Source: a virus
IMG/VR virus record: IMGVR_UViG_3300005532_000007
Coordinates: 1-64,000 of that record
DNA length: 64,000 nucleotides
Reading direction: 5' to 3' (one strand)
Translations under genes and position numbers: made by a program
Notes under the pieces: model-generated
The model's input: the letters and a program-made list of their open reading frames with translations, nothing else
What the model was told of the DNA's origin: nothing
Database searches by the model: none
In this document: piece after piece, positions 26,113-34,771 of the stretch
How positions within the stretch are numbered: the first letter of the stretch is position 1
How the letters are laid out: each line of letters starts with the position of its first letter

Positions 26113-26693
26113 CGGGCGGTCGCGTGTTCGTCAAGGAATCGGGCGATCACTCGGTTGTGTCGGGCGTCCTGCAGAGCGTTGTGGTGCCCGTCGATCTGCG
26201 GTGGCATGTCGTCATCGCTTAGTCCGAGGCGCGCGGCTTCCTGCTTGAGGTCGTTGGTCCACATCGGGATGCCGTCGGGCAGGTCGATCATCCGGCCGAA
26301 CAGCTGCGCTAGTACCACGTGGTCGTAGGCGCCGTACCAGGCCCACAGCTGCGGGCTCGGGTGGCTAAGGATGAATCTGCTCACGTCGTGGGCGATCTGC
26401 GCGCGGGTCGCCACCTCGTCGGCGCCCCAGTTGAACAGGCGCTTGACGTGTCGGTACGCGGATGCGCCTTCGCTCATGGACGCGAGGAGCATCATCCGGG
26501 CATCGCCGCGCACCTGGGGCAGCGACGGCCACACGTTGGCCATCAGCCAGTCGTTCTTGGCGAAGGCCTTGCGGTCGAACTCAGAGCTGACGGCGTAGTA
26601 CTCGGCACCGGTTTCGGCGACGATGCCGATCGAGACGAGGTCGATCGTCTTGCCGTCTTCGATGAACTCGCAGTCGTAGAAGAGCCTTGTCAT
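26109..26693 (-). CDS. DEDDh 3'-5' exonuclease (Rv2179c-like)
   Basis: A 194-residue DnaQ-fold exonuclease. Catalytic residues are visible: D7 and E9 in YDCEF, a middle aspartate in AWYGAYDHV (about residue 126), and H171/D176 in HHNALQDARHN. This is the compact single-domain type related to mycobacterial Rv2179c, which degrades RNA 3' overhangs. It could trim RNA or DNA during infection or defence. It overlaps its neighbours by 4 bases on both sides. Confidence 0.85.
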   Translation of the reverse strand: MTRLFYDCEFIEDGKTIDLVSIGIVAETGAEYYAVSSEFDRKAFAKNDWLMANVWPSLPQVRGDARMMLLASMSEGASAYRHVKRLFNWGADEVATRAQIAHDVSRFILSHPSPQLWAWYGAYDHVVLAQLFGRMIDLPDGIPMWTNDLKQEAARLGLSDDDMPPQIDGHHNALQDARHNRVIARFLDEHATAR

Positions 26694-26929
26694 TGTTCGC
26701 GCTCGATCCTGCTCGGGCCGATCCGCTGGAACGTGACGACCAGATCGCGATGCCGCCGCGGCTCCAGCGGGCCGCGCACCACGAGCTTCGTGCCGTCGTC
26801 CGCCACCGACTCCACAAACGCCACATGCGACTGGCCGTCACCGGCCTGCACGTGCATCAGATCCCCTAGCCGCGGCGGCACATGCCCGCACGCGGTCTGG
26901 ACTGGCCGGTCGATCACAAGAGTGTCCAT
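26690..26929 (-). CDS. small beta-rich protein, unknown
   Basis: A 79-residue protein with PPRLGDLMHVQAGDGQSHVAFVESV and a C-terminal strand LVVRGPLEPRRHRDLVVTFQRIG. It is probably a small barrel. It is translationally coupled to the exonuclease (ATGA overlap). No known family is recognised. Confidence 0.6.
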   Translation of the reverse strand: MDTLVIDRPVQTACGHVPPRLGDLMHVQAGDGQSHVAFVESVADDGTKLVVRGPLEPRRHRDLVVTFQRIGPSRIEREQ

Positions 26930-26933
26930 GCCG

Positions 26934-27134
26934 CTAGTCGCCGATCCGATCGTGGAGCACGTGCTTGCCGTCGCTGTCCTTGCCGACGCTGACCCAGGCG
27001 TCGCCGACGCCGAGCTCCAGGCGCATATTCGGGGAGATCCGCACTCCGGTCTTCGCCTCGACCTCGTCCAGCAGCTCCAGCGCTTGGGCGAGTTGCCGCA
27101 ACTCCTGCGGGCTCGCCACGATCGGCATGCTCAC
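26934..27134 (-). CDS. small protein with N-terminal helix, unknown
   Basis: A 66-residue protein with a helical SPQELRQLAQALELLDEVEAK and a short beta end (AWVSVGKDSDGKHVLHDRIG). GTG 27134 overlaps the upstream stop (GTGA); ATG 27128 is an alternative start. It is part of the leftward operon and has no recognised function. Confidence 0.6.
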   Translation of the reverse strand: MSMPIVASPQELRQLAQALELLDEVEAKTGVRISPNMRLELGVGDAWVSVGKDSDGKHVLHDRIGD

Positions 27135-27454
27135 GGCTGCTCCGGTACGTGCGGCTGCTGCGGGTGCTCCAGCGCGTACGCGATCCGCGCGTCCTGGATC
27201 GCGTCCCAGTGCTGCGAGACCCACGCCCCGAACCCGGGATCCTCCAGGGACGGTGTGGCCTGCTGCGCGAGCGCCGCCAACCCCTCCAGCTCGCCGCGCA
27301 CCGACCCCAGATCCGCGTTCAACACCGCGACCGCCTGCTGAGACTCCGCCAGCGCGCTCTGCGCGAACGCCAAATCGTGCGTAACCTCCGCGAGCCTGCT
27401 GCGATACCACTCCACGACGTTCGCCGCGTTCGCCCGCACCTGCTGCCCGCTCAT
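27131..27454 (-). CDS. small coiled-coil protein, unknown
   Basis: A 107-residue protein. Residues about 8-65 are strongly helical with coiled-coil spacing (VVEWYRSRLAEVTHDLAFAQ and on to LEGLAALAQQA). The tail contains FGAWVSQHWDAIQDARIAYA. It overlaps both neighbours. It may act as an adaptor for the enzymes encoded downstream, which is inference only. Confidence 0.6.
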   Translation of the reverse strand: MSGQQVRANAANVVEWYRSRLAEVTHDLAFAQSALAESQQAVAVLNADLGSVRGELEGLAALAQQATPSLEDPGFGAWVSQHWDAIQDARIAYALEHPQQPHVPEQP

Positions 27455-27945
27455 GCCCGGCCCCTCCCCTGCGTGCTGTTCATCGCCGCCATGGCCTGCG
27501 CCGCGGCCTGCCCCATCGCCGTGCGCCGCCGCGCATCCTGCGCGAGGCTCAGGATCGCCCGATTCCAGTCCCGGACGCGGTGCTGCGGGATCAGGATCCC
27601 GGTGACGCCGTCCACGATCAGGCCGCGCAGCGGCCACCGCGCGGTCGCGATGACGGGAACGCCGGCGCGCATGACCGCGGTGGCGCGTTTCGCCAGAGCC
27701 GCGCCGTCCACCGGGGGCCGGATCAACGGGGCGAGCATGATGTGGAAGTCGCGTGCGGCACCGGGCGGGCTGATGCGCCAGCGGCCTTCGAGCCGCCACA
27801 GCGGTTCGTCGGCGGCGCCGGGGTAGCCGATGGTGTGCACGCTGATCGCGGGTTCGGCGAGGGCGGCGCGCAGGATCTCGTCCTGGATGGAGGTCAGGTG
27901 CGGGGCGTCGGCGGGGGCGCCTTCCCAGCCGACGATCACGTCCAC
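27451..27945 (-). CDS. GT-B glycosyltransferase C-terminal-like domain
   Basis: A 164-residue protein resembling only the donor-binding half of a GT-B (GT4-type) glycosyltransferase. It shows FHIMLAPL, AKRATAVMRAGVPVIATARW, LIVDGVTGILIP and a terminal helical segment. The acceptor-binding N-terminal Rossmann half is absent, so activity would need a partner or a different chemistry. GTG 27945 has GGAAAGG just upstream. It is the first gene of the leftward operon, with a promoter candidate 41 bases upstream. A remnant gene is possible, but the frame is clean. Confidence 0.6.
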   Translation of the reverse strand: MDVIVGWEGAPADAPHLTSIQDEILRAALAEPAISVHTIGYPGAADEPLWRLEGRWRISPPGAARDFHIMLAPLIRPPVDGAALAKRATAVMRAGVPVIATARWPLRGLIVDGVTGILIPQHRVRDWNRAILSLAQDARRRTAMGQAAAQAMAAMNSTQGRGRA

Positions 27946-27985
27946 GCGTTGCCTTTCCGGTGGTCTCGGCCCGAGATGCTGAGTG

Positions 27986-28014
27986 ATTGTAACCTTTCCG
28001 TGGGTTAAGCATCA
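27986..28014 (-). promoter_or_regulatory. leftward promoter candidate in a divergent gap
   Basis: On the minus strand TACAAT (27986-27991) is a strong -10 match, preceded by a weak -35 (CTTAAC). It points at the GTG of the GT-like gene, giving a leader of about 34 bases. The gap is AT-rich compared with its surroundings. Confidence 0.4.
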
Positions 28015-28024
28015 GGAGGCCGTC

Positions 28025-28318
28025 ATGGCGTGGCTCGCGCACATCCTCGGCATCGACAACGTCTCCGGGGCCTGGTACGCGTTCTGGTCGGGCTTCGGGT
28101 CCGACCTCGGTGAGGTCGCGATCGTCGGGAGCCTGTTGGCGGCGTACCGGCGGCATACCTGCCATGTCGATAGCCCGCGGTTCTGCTGGCGCCCCGGGGT
28201 GCATCCCGTGGAGGGAACGCCGTACAAGGTGTGCAAGCGGCATCATCCGCGCGTTCCGGACGCCGTATCCGCGCATCACATCGCTCAGGCACATCAACAG
28301 GCGAGCGCTGATTCCTAG
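28025..28318 (+). CDS. small membrane-linked phage protein, unknown
   Basis: A 97-residue protein with one hydrophobic segment (AWYAFWSGFGSDLGEVAIVGSL, about residues 16-37). A Cys/His-rich tail follows (CHV, CW, GVHPVEG, VCKRHH) that may bind a metal. AGGAGG lies before ATG 28025. It is the first rightward gene of the lysis-like block. Similar small proteins recur in actinophages without assigned function. Confidence 0.65.
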   Translation: MAWLAHILGIDNVSGAWYAFWSGFGSDLGEVAIVGSLLAAYRRHTCHVDSPRFCWRPGVHPVEGTPYKVCKRHHPRVPDAVSAHHIAQAHQQASADS

Positions 28319-28396
28319 CGGCTGGGTGCAGGAACACGAGCGGCGAGTACCATCGCCTCAGCACTAGTTACAGTCCCTCACAATCAGGAGCACCGC

Positions 28397-28798
28397 ATGT
28401 CTCTGGGTGAACTTCTCGCGGACGCTAAGGACGCGATCTCCCGGCTGCTCACGCACGCCGACCCGCAGGTGACCGCGATCGCCCAGGAGGTGCACGACAA
28501 GGTCGGCGCCGCGCTGGAGCAGGCCGGTGCGGACGCCGCGGCGCTGGGGCACGAGGCGGTCGCGGACGCCGAGCAGCTCGGGCGCGAGGGTTCCGCCGCG
28601 GTCGCGCCGCTCGTGACGGAGGCCGAGCACGACGTGCAGGAGCTCGGCGGCGAGGCCGTGCATGACGCGGAGAGCATCGCGCAGTCGGCGGCCTCACCGC
28701 AGCAGGCCGCGGCCACCGAGCCCGCCCCCGCGCCGACCCCGGAGGCGCCGGCCGAGGGCGCCGCTCCCGAGGCCGAGCCGTCCGCGCCGACCGCATAA
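28397..28798 (+). CDS. Ala/Glu-rich helical protein, unknown
   Basis: A 133-residue acidic protein with an N-terminal amphipathic helix (GELLADAKDAISRLLTHA), repeated helical heptads and a Pro/Ala/Glu-rich tail. AGGAG precedes ATG 28397. It lies before a strong terminator and the GH-like gene. No domain is recognised. Confidence 0.6.
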   Translation: MSLGELLADAKDAISRLLTHADPQVTAIAQEVHDKVGAALEQAGADAAALGHEAVADAEQLGREGSAAVAPLVTEAEHDVQELGGEAVHDAESIAQSAASPQQAAATEPAPAPTPEAPAEGAAPEAEPSAPTA

Positions 28799-28821
28799 CG
28801 GCGGCAGCGCCACACATCTGT

Positions 28822-28857
28822 ACGGGCCACCGCCACCATCCCCGGGCGGTGGCCCGT
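28822..28857. terminator. 13-bp perfect hairpin terminator
   Basis: ACGGGCCACCGCC (28822-28834) pairs with GGCGGTGGCCCGT (28845-28857) around a 10-base loop. It falls between the helical protein gene and the GH-like gene, 24 bases after the first stop. There is no T-tract. Confidence 0.75.
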
Positions 28858-28882
28858 CACATACCCCCGGAAGGAGCCGCCG

Positions 28883-29677
28883 GTGAGCAGGAGCATGTAT
28901 GACGGCGTGGACGCCTCGAGGCTGCCCGCCGGCGCGCAGCTCGTCGCCGGCTACGTCGACGGCCTCTACGCGTGGTCCGACGCGGACTGGGCGAGGTTCC
29001 CGAACTCGGTGAAGGTCCGCATCGCCTGCTTCGCCGACACCGACGACGGCGAGGTCCTGGACGTCGAACCCGGCAACGCCACCCCGGCCGAATCAGTGGA
29101 CTGGGTTCTGATGCGGCGGCGCGCCGGAGCGGACCCGACCGTGTACATGAACACGTCCACCTGGCCCACCGTGCGTTCCGCGTTCGCCGCGCGGAACGTG
29201 GCCGAACCGCACTACTGGGTCGCGCAGTACGACGGCGTCGCCACGCTGCCCGCCGGGGCGCACGCCAAGCAGTACTACAACAACGACCAGGCCGGATACG
29301 ACCTGTCCGTGGTCGCGGACTACTGGCCCGGCATCGACCGCGCACCCGCCGGGGGCGCCGCTGTGAACCTGACCCCCGCGGACACGCGCAGGAGGAACGA
29401 CATGCACGTCGACCTGAAGCCGAACACCCCCGTGGTGTTCACCAACCCGGCCGCCGCGCTCGGCGGCACCTCCACGCTGCTGCTCGCCTCCGACTTCGGC
29501 GACGCGACCGTGCGGGTGGCCACGTTCAGTTTCAAGACCGCGAGTTGGACGGTCGTGAACCACGTGATCGGCAGCAAGGGCGGCGCGTTCAGCATGCCGA
29601 TGCCGCCGGATACCAACAAGGTCAGTGTGGTGTTGCAGACCGATGGTGTGCCCGTCGGCCTGGACGTGCTGGCCTGA
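28883..29677 (+). CDS. GH25/DUF1906-like protein, candidate endolysin
   Basis: A 264-residue protein whose first 155 residues look like a TIM-barrel glycoside-hydrolase-like fold seen in actinophage lysis regions. It has YDGVDASRLP, VAGYVDGLYAW, a DTDDGEVLDVEPGNATPAES acidic strand with paired D/E, and a terminal YWVAQYDG strand. The C-terminal 100 residues are beta-rich (LKPNTPVVFTNPAAALGG) and could bind wall or target the virion. GTG 28883 has AAGGAG 6 bases upstream. Followed by two small membrane proteins, it is the best endolysin candidate. Catalytic residues are not proven. Confidence 0.6.
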   Translation: MSRSMYDGVDASRLPAGAQLVAGYVDGLYAWSDADWARFPNSVKVRIACFADTDDGEVLDVEPGNATPAESVDWVLMRRRAGADPTVYMNTSTWPTVRSAFAARNVAEPHYWVAQYDGVATLPAGAHAKQYYNNDQAGYDLSVVADYWPGIDRAPAGGAAVNLTPADTRRRNDMHVDLKPNTPVVFTNPAAALGGTSTLLLASDFGDATVRVATFSFKTASWTVVNHVIGSKGGAFSMPMPPDTNKVSVVLQTDGVPVGLDVLA

Positions 29678-29678
29678 C

Positions 29679-29987
29679 ATGGCCACCGTCGCGGGAGACA
29701 GCCGCGGCCCGGTGCGCCAAGCGATCGACCAGGAAGCAGCGCACTACCACCCGTGGGCGCAACTGGCCTGGTTCCTCACCTTATTCACGGGTGCGCTGAT
29801 CATGCAGCTGTTCGGCGGTGCACACGTGGCCGGGTGGGCGGATCTGCGTTCCCTTTTAGTGAGCTGCGCCGGGATCGCGTGGAAGCAGTGGCGCAAGACC
29901 CTACCGGTGAAAACTGCGCAGCGCGTCGCGACAGAACACGAACAGGCCTGCGCCGGGCGTGATCCAGCAAACCCAGCAACACCGTAA
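29679..29987 (+). CDS. small membrane protein, holin candidate
   Basis: A 102-residue protein with one clear membrane segment (WAQLAWFLTLFTGALIMQLF, about residues 26-45), a second weaker hydrophobic stretch and a basic tail with KQWRKTLPVK. It starts one base after the GH-like stop. Size, topology and position fit a holin. Confidence 0.55.
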   Translation: MATVAGDSRGPVRQAIDQEAAHYHPWAQLAWFLTLFTGALIMQLFGGAHVAGWADLRSLLVSCAGIAWKQWRKTLPVKTAQRVATEHEQACAGRDPANPATP

Positions 29988-29997
29988 AAGGAGCCCG

Positions 29998-30213
29998 GTG
30001 AATGGCGACCCGCCGCGCAACCTCACTCTGGCCGAACTGTGGCGGATGCTTCAAGCCCTCACCGAACGCCTCCAGAAAGCCGAGGACGCGATCGAAGAAC
30101 TGGAGAAACGCGGCCGCTGGACGCGCGCCGAGGTCATGCAGTTCGTATCGGTGGCGATCGCGGCGCTGGTAGTGGTGTGGAGCGTGTACACGGCGACGAA
30201 GGGTGCGAAGTGA
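29998..30213 (+). CDS. small coiled-coil membrane protein, holin-like
   Basis: A 71-residue protein with a helical charged N-terminus ([20 protein letters not shown]) followed by a single C-terminal membrane helix ([18 protein letters not shown]). This layout is like XhlA-type lysis partners. GTG 29998 has AAAAGGA upstream; an ATG four bases later is out of frame. The stop overlaps the next GTG. Confidence 0.6.
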   Translation: MNGDPPRNLTLAELWRMLQALTERLQKAEDAIEELEKRGRWTRAEVMQFVSVAIAALVVVWSVYTATKGAK

Positions 30214-31076
30214 GCGGGCCGGGTCTGACGCGTAGTCGGCGGCGCTGGCGCGCGGCTGGTGTGGTGCTGCTGGTGGTGGTCGCCGGGTACGCGGTGTGGG
30301 GTATCCGGCAGTTGCAGGAGGCGAACGCGTCGCGGGACCGGGCGATCAGTGCTCTGTCGGTGCAGGTGGAGGCCTACCGGTCGCAGGCGGCTCAGCATGG
30401 GTTGCCGACGGGGCCGCCTCCGGTGCAGATCGTGCAGGGCGCGACGGGCGCGGCGGGTCCGCAGGGCGTGGCGGGGGCGCCGGGGATGCCGGGAGCCGCG
30501 GGCAGTCCTGGGCCGCGTGGCGAAACCGGTCCGGCCGGCAGTCCAGGTCCGGTCGGGCCAAGCGGCCCCGCTGGCGCTGCCGGTCCAGCCGGACCGGCCG
30601 GTGCGCAAGGCGAACCCGGGCCGGTGGGACCTCAAGGCGAGCCGGGCCCCGCTGGCCCGAGCGGCCCACCGGGGCCTGCCTGCCCGGACGGGTACAGCCA
30701 GCAACCGGAGAAGATCAACGGGCATGAGGCGCTGGTGTGCGAGGTGACACCGTCGCCGTCGCCCACCGGATCAGCCAGCGCTTCCGCGTCGCCGCCGTCC
30801 GCGTCTCCGACTCCTGTGCTGTCGACACCGGCACCGTCGGCCCAGCGCCGCGCGGCCGCACAACCGAGCCCGGCAGCCGTGATGGCGCGCAGTGCGCGCG
30901 TGGACATGGCCCCGGCCGCCGACGTGACGCCCACTTGCCCTGCCCCGGGTGCGCCGTCGCCGTCCACGCCGTCAGGTCCCGGGCCGCTCGCGCCGCTGAG
31001 CCTGTCGGATCCCGCGGCCCGGGTGCGGCGGATCGTGCCGGGGCCGGGTCAGCCGGTGTGGCCCACGGCGGCGTAG
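30210..31076 (+). CDS. membrane-anchored collagen-like protein
   Basis: A 288-residue protein with an N-terminal membrane helix ([21 protein letters not shown], about residues 15-35) and a short coil. About 25 Gly-X-Y collagen triplets follow between residues 75 and 150 ([19 protein letters not shown] and onward). Next are two cysteines around a small ordered stretch and a Pro/Ser/Ala-rich tail. It is probably a trimeric rod projecting from the host membrane or cell wall. It may act in the lysis envelope step or in surface modification. GTG 30210 overlaps the preceding stop. Confidence 0.75.
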   Translation: MSGPGLTRSRRRWRAAGVVLLVVVAGYAVWGIRQLQEANASRDRAISALSVQVEAYRSQAAQHGLPTGPPPVQIVQGATGAAGPQGVAGAPGMPGAAGSPGPRGETGPAGSPGPVGPSGPAGAAGPAGPAGAQGEPGPVGPQGEPGPAGPSGPPGPACPDGYSQQPEKINGHEALVCEVTPSPSPTGSASASASPPSASPTPVLSTPAPSAQRRAAAQPSPAAVMARSARVDMAPAADVTPTCPAPGAPSPSTPSGPGPLAPLSLSDPAARVRRIVPGPGQPVWPTAA

Positions 31077-31579
31077 GCCAGGCCGTTCTTCGCGGCACGG
31101 CCTTCGTTCATCAGCTGCACGAGGGTCGCGCCGAGCAGGGTGCCGGTGATGCCAGTGTCTCTGGCGATGGTTTTGGAGTCGCTGGCGCCGTGGGCGCGCA
31201 GGTAGGCGAGGATCACTTGGTCGGGGCTCAGGTCGGCCTCGTCCTCGGCGTCGGCTTCGGCAGGCTCGTCGGCGGTGGCCGGTCCGGGCAGGCTGGTGAC
31301 GAAGCCCTCGTCCTGCGGGGTCGTGACGTGCTCCAGGAGCGTCTGCTCGTCGTAGACCGTGCCCAGCAGGGTGTGCGCGGCGCCGGCGCTGCTGGTCATG
31401 CCGAGGGCGGCCGCGAGCCGCTGGACGTCGACCGGCCCGTCTACGGAGAGCACGACGTACGGGGTGCCGTCGACTTTGAGGAAGCCCTGGATTTTGGTGA
31501 GGGTCGCCATTTCGCGCTTGTGTTGCGCGGTCGGCGCGGCCGGGGCCTGTTCGGTCTCAGCCGTCGGGGTGGTGGTCAC
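31049..31579 (-). CDS. two-part protein with C-terminal winged helix
   Basis: A 176-residue protein. The N-terminal half has a small alpha/beta region ([20 protein letters not shown]), then an acidic Ala/Glu/Asp linker. The C-terminal 55 residues look like a winged helix ([20 protein letters not shown] and [14 protein letters not shown]), suggesting DNA binding. GGGAG lies just before GTG 31579. It converges on the collagen-like gene with a 28-base overlap. It may be a regulator of the transfer-like block, which is inference. Confidence 0.55.
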   Translation of the reverse strand: MTTTPTAETEQAPAAPTAQHKREMATLTKIQGFLKVDGTPYVVLSVDGPVDVQRLAAALGMTSSAGAAHTLLGTVYDEQTLLEHVTTPQDEGFVTSLPGPATADEPAEADAEDEADLSPDQVILAYLRAHGASDSKTIARDTGITGTLLGATLVQLMNEGRAAKNGLAYAAVGHTG

Positions 31580-31611
31580 GGTGGCTCCCGGCGGTATCGG
31601 TGGGACGAAAA

Positions 31612-31644
31612 ACGGCCCCGGCCACGTGGGGCGGCCGGGGCCGT
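31612..31644 (-). terminator. leftward intrinsic terminator
   Basis: Read leftward, ACGGCCCCGGCC and GGCCGGGGCCGT form a 12-bp stem with a 9-base loop followed by TTTTTCG. It is a clear rho-independent terminator. It ends transcription of the long leftward operon above it (31.8 kb upward), before the winged-helix gene. Confidence 0.85.
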
Positions 31645-31833
31645 GTGCGCGAGGCGAAGTTGCTGTGGGATCCGGGTCCGCAATGGCCCCGCGTCGCGCC
31701 TGTTGAGGATATCGCGTGCGGCGTGGGCGAGCCCCGTACGCCGGGGGGAAGGACGTGACGGGGCTCGCGATCCGGATCCAGGACCCACGGTAGCGGGCAC
31801 AGCGCCGCCAGATGGAGCAGTTGAGCGCGGCGC

Positions 31834-32664
31834 CTACAGATACTGCCCAGTACCCCGCTCGGCGTCAGGCTCCGGTTCCCGGGAACCGACGCCCCACGCC
31901 GGGGCGAGCAGTGCCGCCGTGGCCGGGTCGTTGCCCAGCGCGGCGCGGGCCTCCGGACCCAGCTGCAGCAGCTCGCGTAGCGACGCGCCGATCGCCGGGC
32001 CGGTCCAGCGGGCCCCGGCCTGCTGCGCGTATGGGTCGTAGCCCAGGGCCATCGCGGTCTGCGCGCGCAGTGCCTCGCGCTGGGTGCGGGCGTTCTCTTT
32101 GATCCGGGTGCGTTCGATCGCGGCGTCGGCCCGCACTTGTTCGACAGTGATCGTGGTCGCGGCCTCGATCTGTTTGTGGCTCAAATCGGCGGCCCGCTGT
32201 GCCCGGCGTTCGGCGTCGCCGCGGCCGAGCAGGTGCCGCACGGATCCGGCGACCACGGCGGCGACCACGGCCCAGCCGACACGCAGCCACGGGTTGGTGG
32301 TGTACGCGCCGATCCCGAATTCGACGGCGCCGGCGGTCACGCCGAGGCAGGTGGCGGCGAGCCCCGGGTGGCGGCGCACCAGCACACCGCAGGCGCAGCT
32401 GGCGCCGGCAACCAGTCCCGCGATCACGGCGTCGCCTGCTGAGTGCGCGGCTCCGCCGGCGGATGCGCTGAAGGATGCCGCGAGGATGGCGGCGGGAGCG
32501 ATCGAGGGTGGCCCGGCGGCGCGCAGGGCACGCCACAGCCAGCCGCCTGCGGGTTGAGCCGCGCCCTGAGCAACTGGATAGGTTCCGTCGTGATGCTGGT
32601 ACGAGCTCGGCGCCCACGGTGCCTCGTACGGCGCGGGCAGCCGGCTGCCAGGGGTGTGGTTCAT
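31834..32664 (-). CDS. membrane protein of the transfer-like operon
   Basis: A 276-residue protein with an N-terminal Pro/Tyr-rich segment, about four hydrophobic helices (residues 55-155, including AILAASFSASAGGAAHSAGD and NPWLRVGWAVVAAVVAGSV), then a charged helical tail. It overlaps the translocase stop by ATGA, so it is made with it. Small membrane partners next to TraB in Streptomyces plasmids aid DNA spread; a similar role is inferred. Confidence 0.6.
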   Translation of the reverse strand: MNHTPGSRLPAPYEAPWAPSSYQHHDGTYPVAQGAAQPAGGWLWRALRAAGPPSIAPAAILAASFSASAGGAAHSAGDAVIAGLVAGASCACGVLVRRHPGLAATCLGVTAGAVEFGIGAYTTNPWLRVGWAVVAAVVAGSVRHLLGRGDAERRAQRAADLSHKQIEAATTITVEQVRADAAIERTRIKENARTQREALRAQTAMALGYDPYAQQAGARWTGPAIGASLRELLQLGPEARAALGNDPATAALLAPAWGVGSREPEPDAERGTGQYL

Positions 32665-34727
32665 GCTGCTGCTCCGTCCAGGACAGTGGCGCCGTTTCGC
32701 TGCGCGGCCGGGGCGAGGTATTTCGCCAGGGTCCAGCGGCCGGTGCCGGGTTCCTGGACGGCGCCGTTGCGCTGTAGGGCGTTTATCACGGCCGTGTCGG
32801 TGGCGCCGACCGCGGCGGCGATGTCGCATACGCGTTGCGGGTCGCCGGTGAACTCGAGGAACTGCTCCACGCGCGGCCAGGTCTCGCCGCGGGCCGGCTT
32901 GGTCTTCACGGTGATCGGCGTTGCCGATGCGTTTGCCGCAGGGGCGGCGTGCTCCGGTGCTGGTTGCGGTGCCGCGGCGCGGGTGTTCGCGGCGACCAGC
33001 GCGGGGTCGCGCAGCTGCCGGGCGAACAGTTCGCGCAGCGCGGCCGCCTGCTCGACGTGCGCCGAGCGGCCCGTGGCCAGCCAGCGGGCATCGGACTGCA
33101 CGAAACGGATCGGCTGCCCGACCTCATCGCCGCCCGACGCCCGATAACCCAGGCCGCCGGTCGGCGAGCCGTCCGCGAAATGCGCCTGCAGTCCGCGCGG
33201 ATCCACCCCGGCCACGCCGGGCGCCATGTTCAGCTTCGTCGCCAGACTCCCGCCACGCAGCAGGAACTTGTCCCCGGACACCAGGGCGTCGCGCAGCGTG
33301 TGGCTCGTGAGCACGTCCTCCGCGACCGAGATCGACAGGACGGTCAGGCGCACTGCCGCCTTACGGCCGCCCTCGGCGAGCTCCTCCAGCAGCCCGAGGA
33401 TCTTCTTGTCGCGGCGCATCAGCGTCGGGACCTCGTCGATGTACCCGGACACCAGCGGCCGCTCAAAGGTGGGCCGGATCAGGTCGATGCCCTCGGCGGC
33501 CATCTGCCCGACCCGGGTGCGCAGCACCTGCACCATCGCCTCGAGGCTCAGGCGGATCTGCACGTACAGGTCCTCGATCGGCAGCGGGCGCGCGAACAGG
33601 TCGAGCTTGTCCAGCCACCCGGCGTAGGAGGCGCCGGCGTGCGGGTCGAGCACCCACGGCGCCACCACGGGACGCCCGTGCTCGTCCGTGGTGTGCATGT
33701 CCAGGGTCAGCAGGGTGCGCGCGAGCTGGCTCTTGCCCGAGCCGGTCGAGCCGACGGCGACACGGTGTGGTGAGCCGAATCCGTCGATCCACACCCGGTA
33801 GGGCTGGTATTCGCCGGTGACGGTGCGGGCTAGCTGCGGGTGGGTGAACGAACCGGGCTGCGCGACGCGCTCGAGGCGGGCGGTGGCCTGCAGCGGGTTG
33901 CGTTCGAACACGTACAGGCGGGCGGTGCCGTCCGGGCGTGGCTGCGCGATGACGTTCGCCGGGTGGATCGCGGCGCGGCCGTCGCCGACGCCGGTGTACG
34001 CCTGCGCGATCAGATCGGTGTGCTCGATCAGCATCGCGGGCCGCTGCCGCACGGGCCCCTTGCCGAGGTTGAAGCGCACGGTGGCGGCGAACGCGAACCC
34101 GCCGGTGTCACTGAGCCGCTCGATCTGGTCGAGGGCGGTGCGGGGGAACTGGCCGCCCTCGCAGGCGAAACCCTCCTCCCACACATCCGCGATCAGGCGG
34201 GTGAACGCGTCGCGCGGATCGGCTGGGTCTTGCTGCTCGCCAGCAGACGGCTGGGTTTCGGCCGCGGCCGGGGCTGCGGGCGCTGCGGGCACGAGGCGGC
34301 GCAGCCACCAGGCGAGCGACAGCGGCGCGGTCAGCGTCCCGAACAGGATCAGCATGCTCTCGTGCAGCGGAGAGACCGCGCTGGCGCACGCGAGATACGT
34401 GATGGAGGAGGACGCGAGCGCGGCCTGATAGAGGCGGTGCGCGTTGGCCAGCGGGCGGCCGTTGCGTTTGCGCCACAGCCGGTGCGCGGCGTGCCCGCCG
34501 AGCGCCGCCGCCGTGGCGGCGCCCAAACCGAGCGCGTCGGTGACCCCGGTGACGCGGTGTGCTTCGCATCCGGCGGCGAACAGCACAGCCGCGCCGGTGA
34601 CGGGCGCGTAGGCGGCGCGGTGACGCCAGTAGTGGCGTGCGGCCTTCCCGGGCGCGGTGTCGGCGAACTTCACCGGCGCTGCGGCCGGTGCCGGCAGCAC
34701 GGGAAGGTTCTGGCTCGGGCGGCCCAT
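32661..34727 (-). CDS. FtsK/SpoIIIE-type DNA translocase (TraB-like)
   Basis: A 688-residue motor. N-terminal residues 30-145 hold two to four membrane helices, then a cytoplasmic region. The RecA-like motor has Walker A GSTGSGKSQ (about residues 325-333) and Walker B GYIDEVPT (about 424-432). The C-terminus ends in a winged helix (RVCDIAAAVGATDTAVINALQ), as in TraB proteins that bind clt repeats. Streptomyces conjugation needs one such hexameric pump to move double-stranded DNA. Its presence beside phage structural genes is the main evidence for a hybrid element. A phage-specific segregation role is possible. Confidence 0.87.
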   Translation of the reverse strand: MGRPSQNLPVLPAPAAAPVKFADTAPGKAARHYWRHRAAYAPVTGAAVLFAAGCEAHRVTGVTDALGLGAATAAALGGHAAHRLWRKRNGRPLANAHRLYQAALASSSITYLACASAVSPLHESMLILFGTLTAPLSLAWWLRRLVPAAPAAPAAAETQPSAGEQQDPADPRDAFTRLIADVWEEGFACEGGQFPRTALDQIERLSDTGGFAFAATVRFNLGKGPVRQRPAMLIEHTDLIAQAYTGVGDGRAAIHPANVIAQPRPDGTARLYVFERNPLQATARLERVAQPGSFTHPQLARTVTGEYQPYRVWIDGFGSPHRVAVGSTGSGKSQLARTLLTLDMHTTDEHGRPVVAPWVLDPHAGASYAGWLDKLDLFARPLPIEDLYVQIRLSLEAMVQVLRTRVGQMAAEGIDLIRPTFERPLVSGYIDEVPTLMRRDKKILGLLEELAEGGRKAAVRLTVLSISVAEDVLTSHTLRDALVSGDKFLLRGGSLATKLNMAPGVAGVDPRGLQAHFADGSPTGGLGYRASGGDEVGQPIRFVQSDARWLATGRSAHVEQAAALRELFARQLRDPALVAANTRAAAPQPAPEHAAPAANASATPITVKTKPARGETWPRVEQFLEFTGDPQRVCDIAAAVGATDTAVINALQRNGAVQEPGTGRWTLAKYLAPAAQRNGATVLDGAAA

Positions 34728-34771
34728 GATCCTGGCTCCTTCTAGTGGTGCGGTCGGTCGGATGCGGATGG

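Noticed and set aside
26109-26693. DNA polymerase III epsilon-type proofreading subunit
   Set aside because: The short single-domain protein with DCEF and HNALQDARHN fits the small exoribonuclease group better, and no polymerase is nearby.
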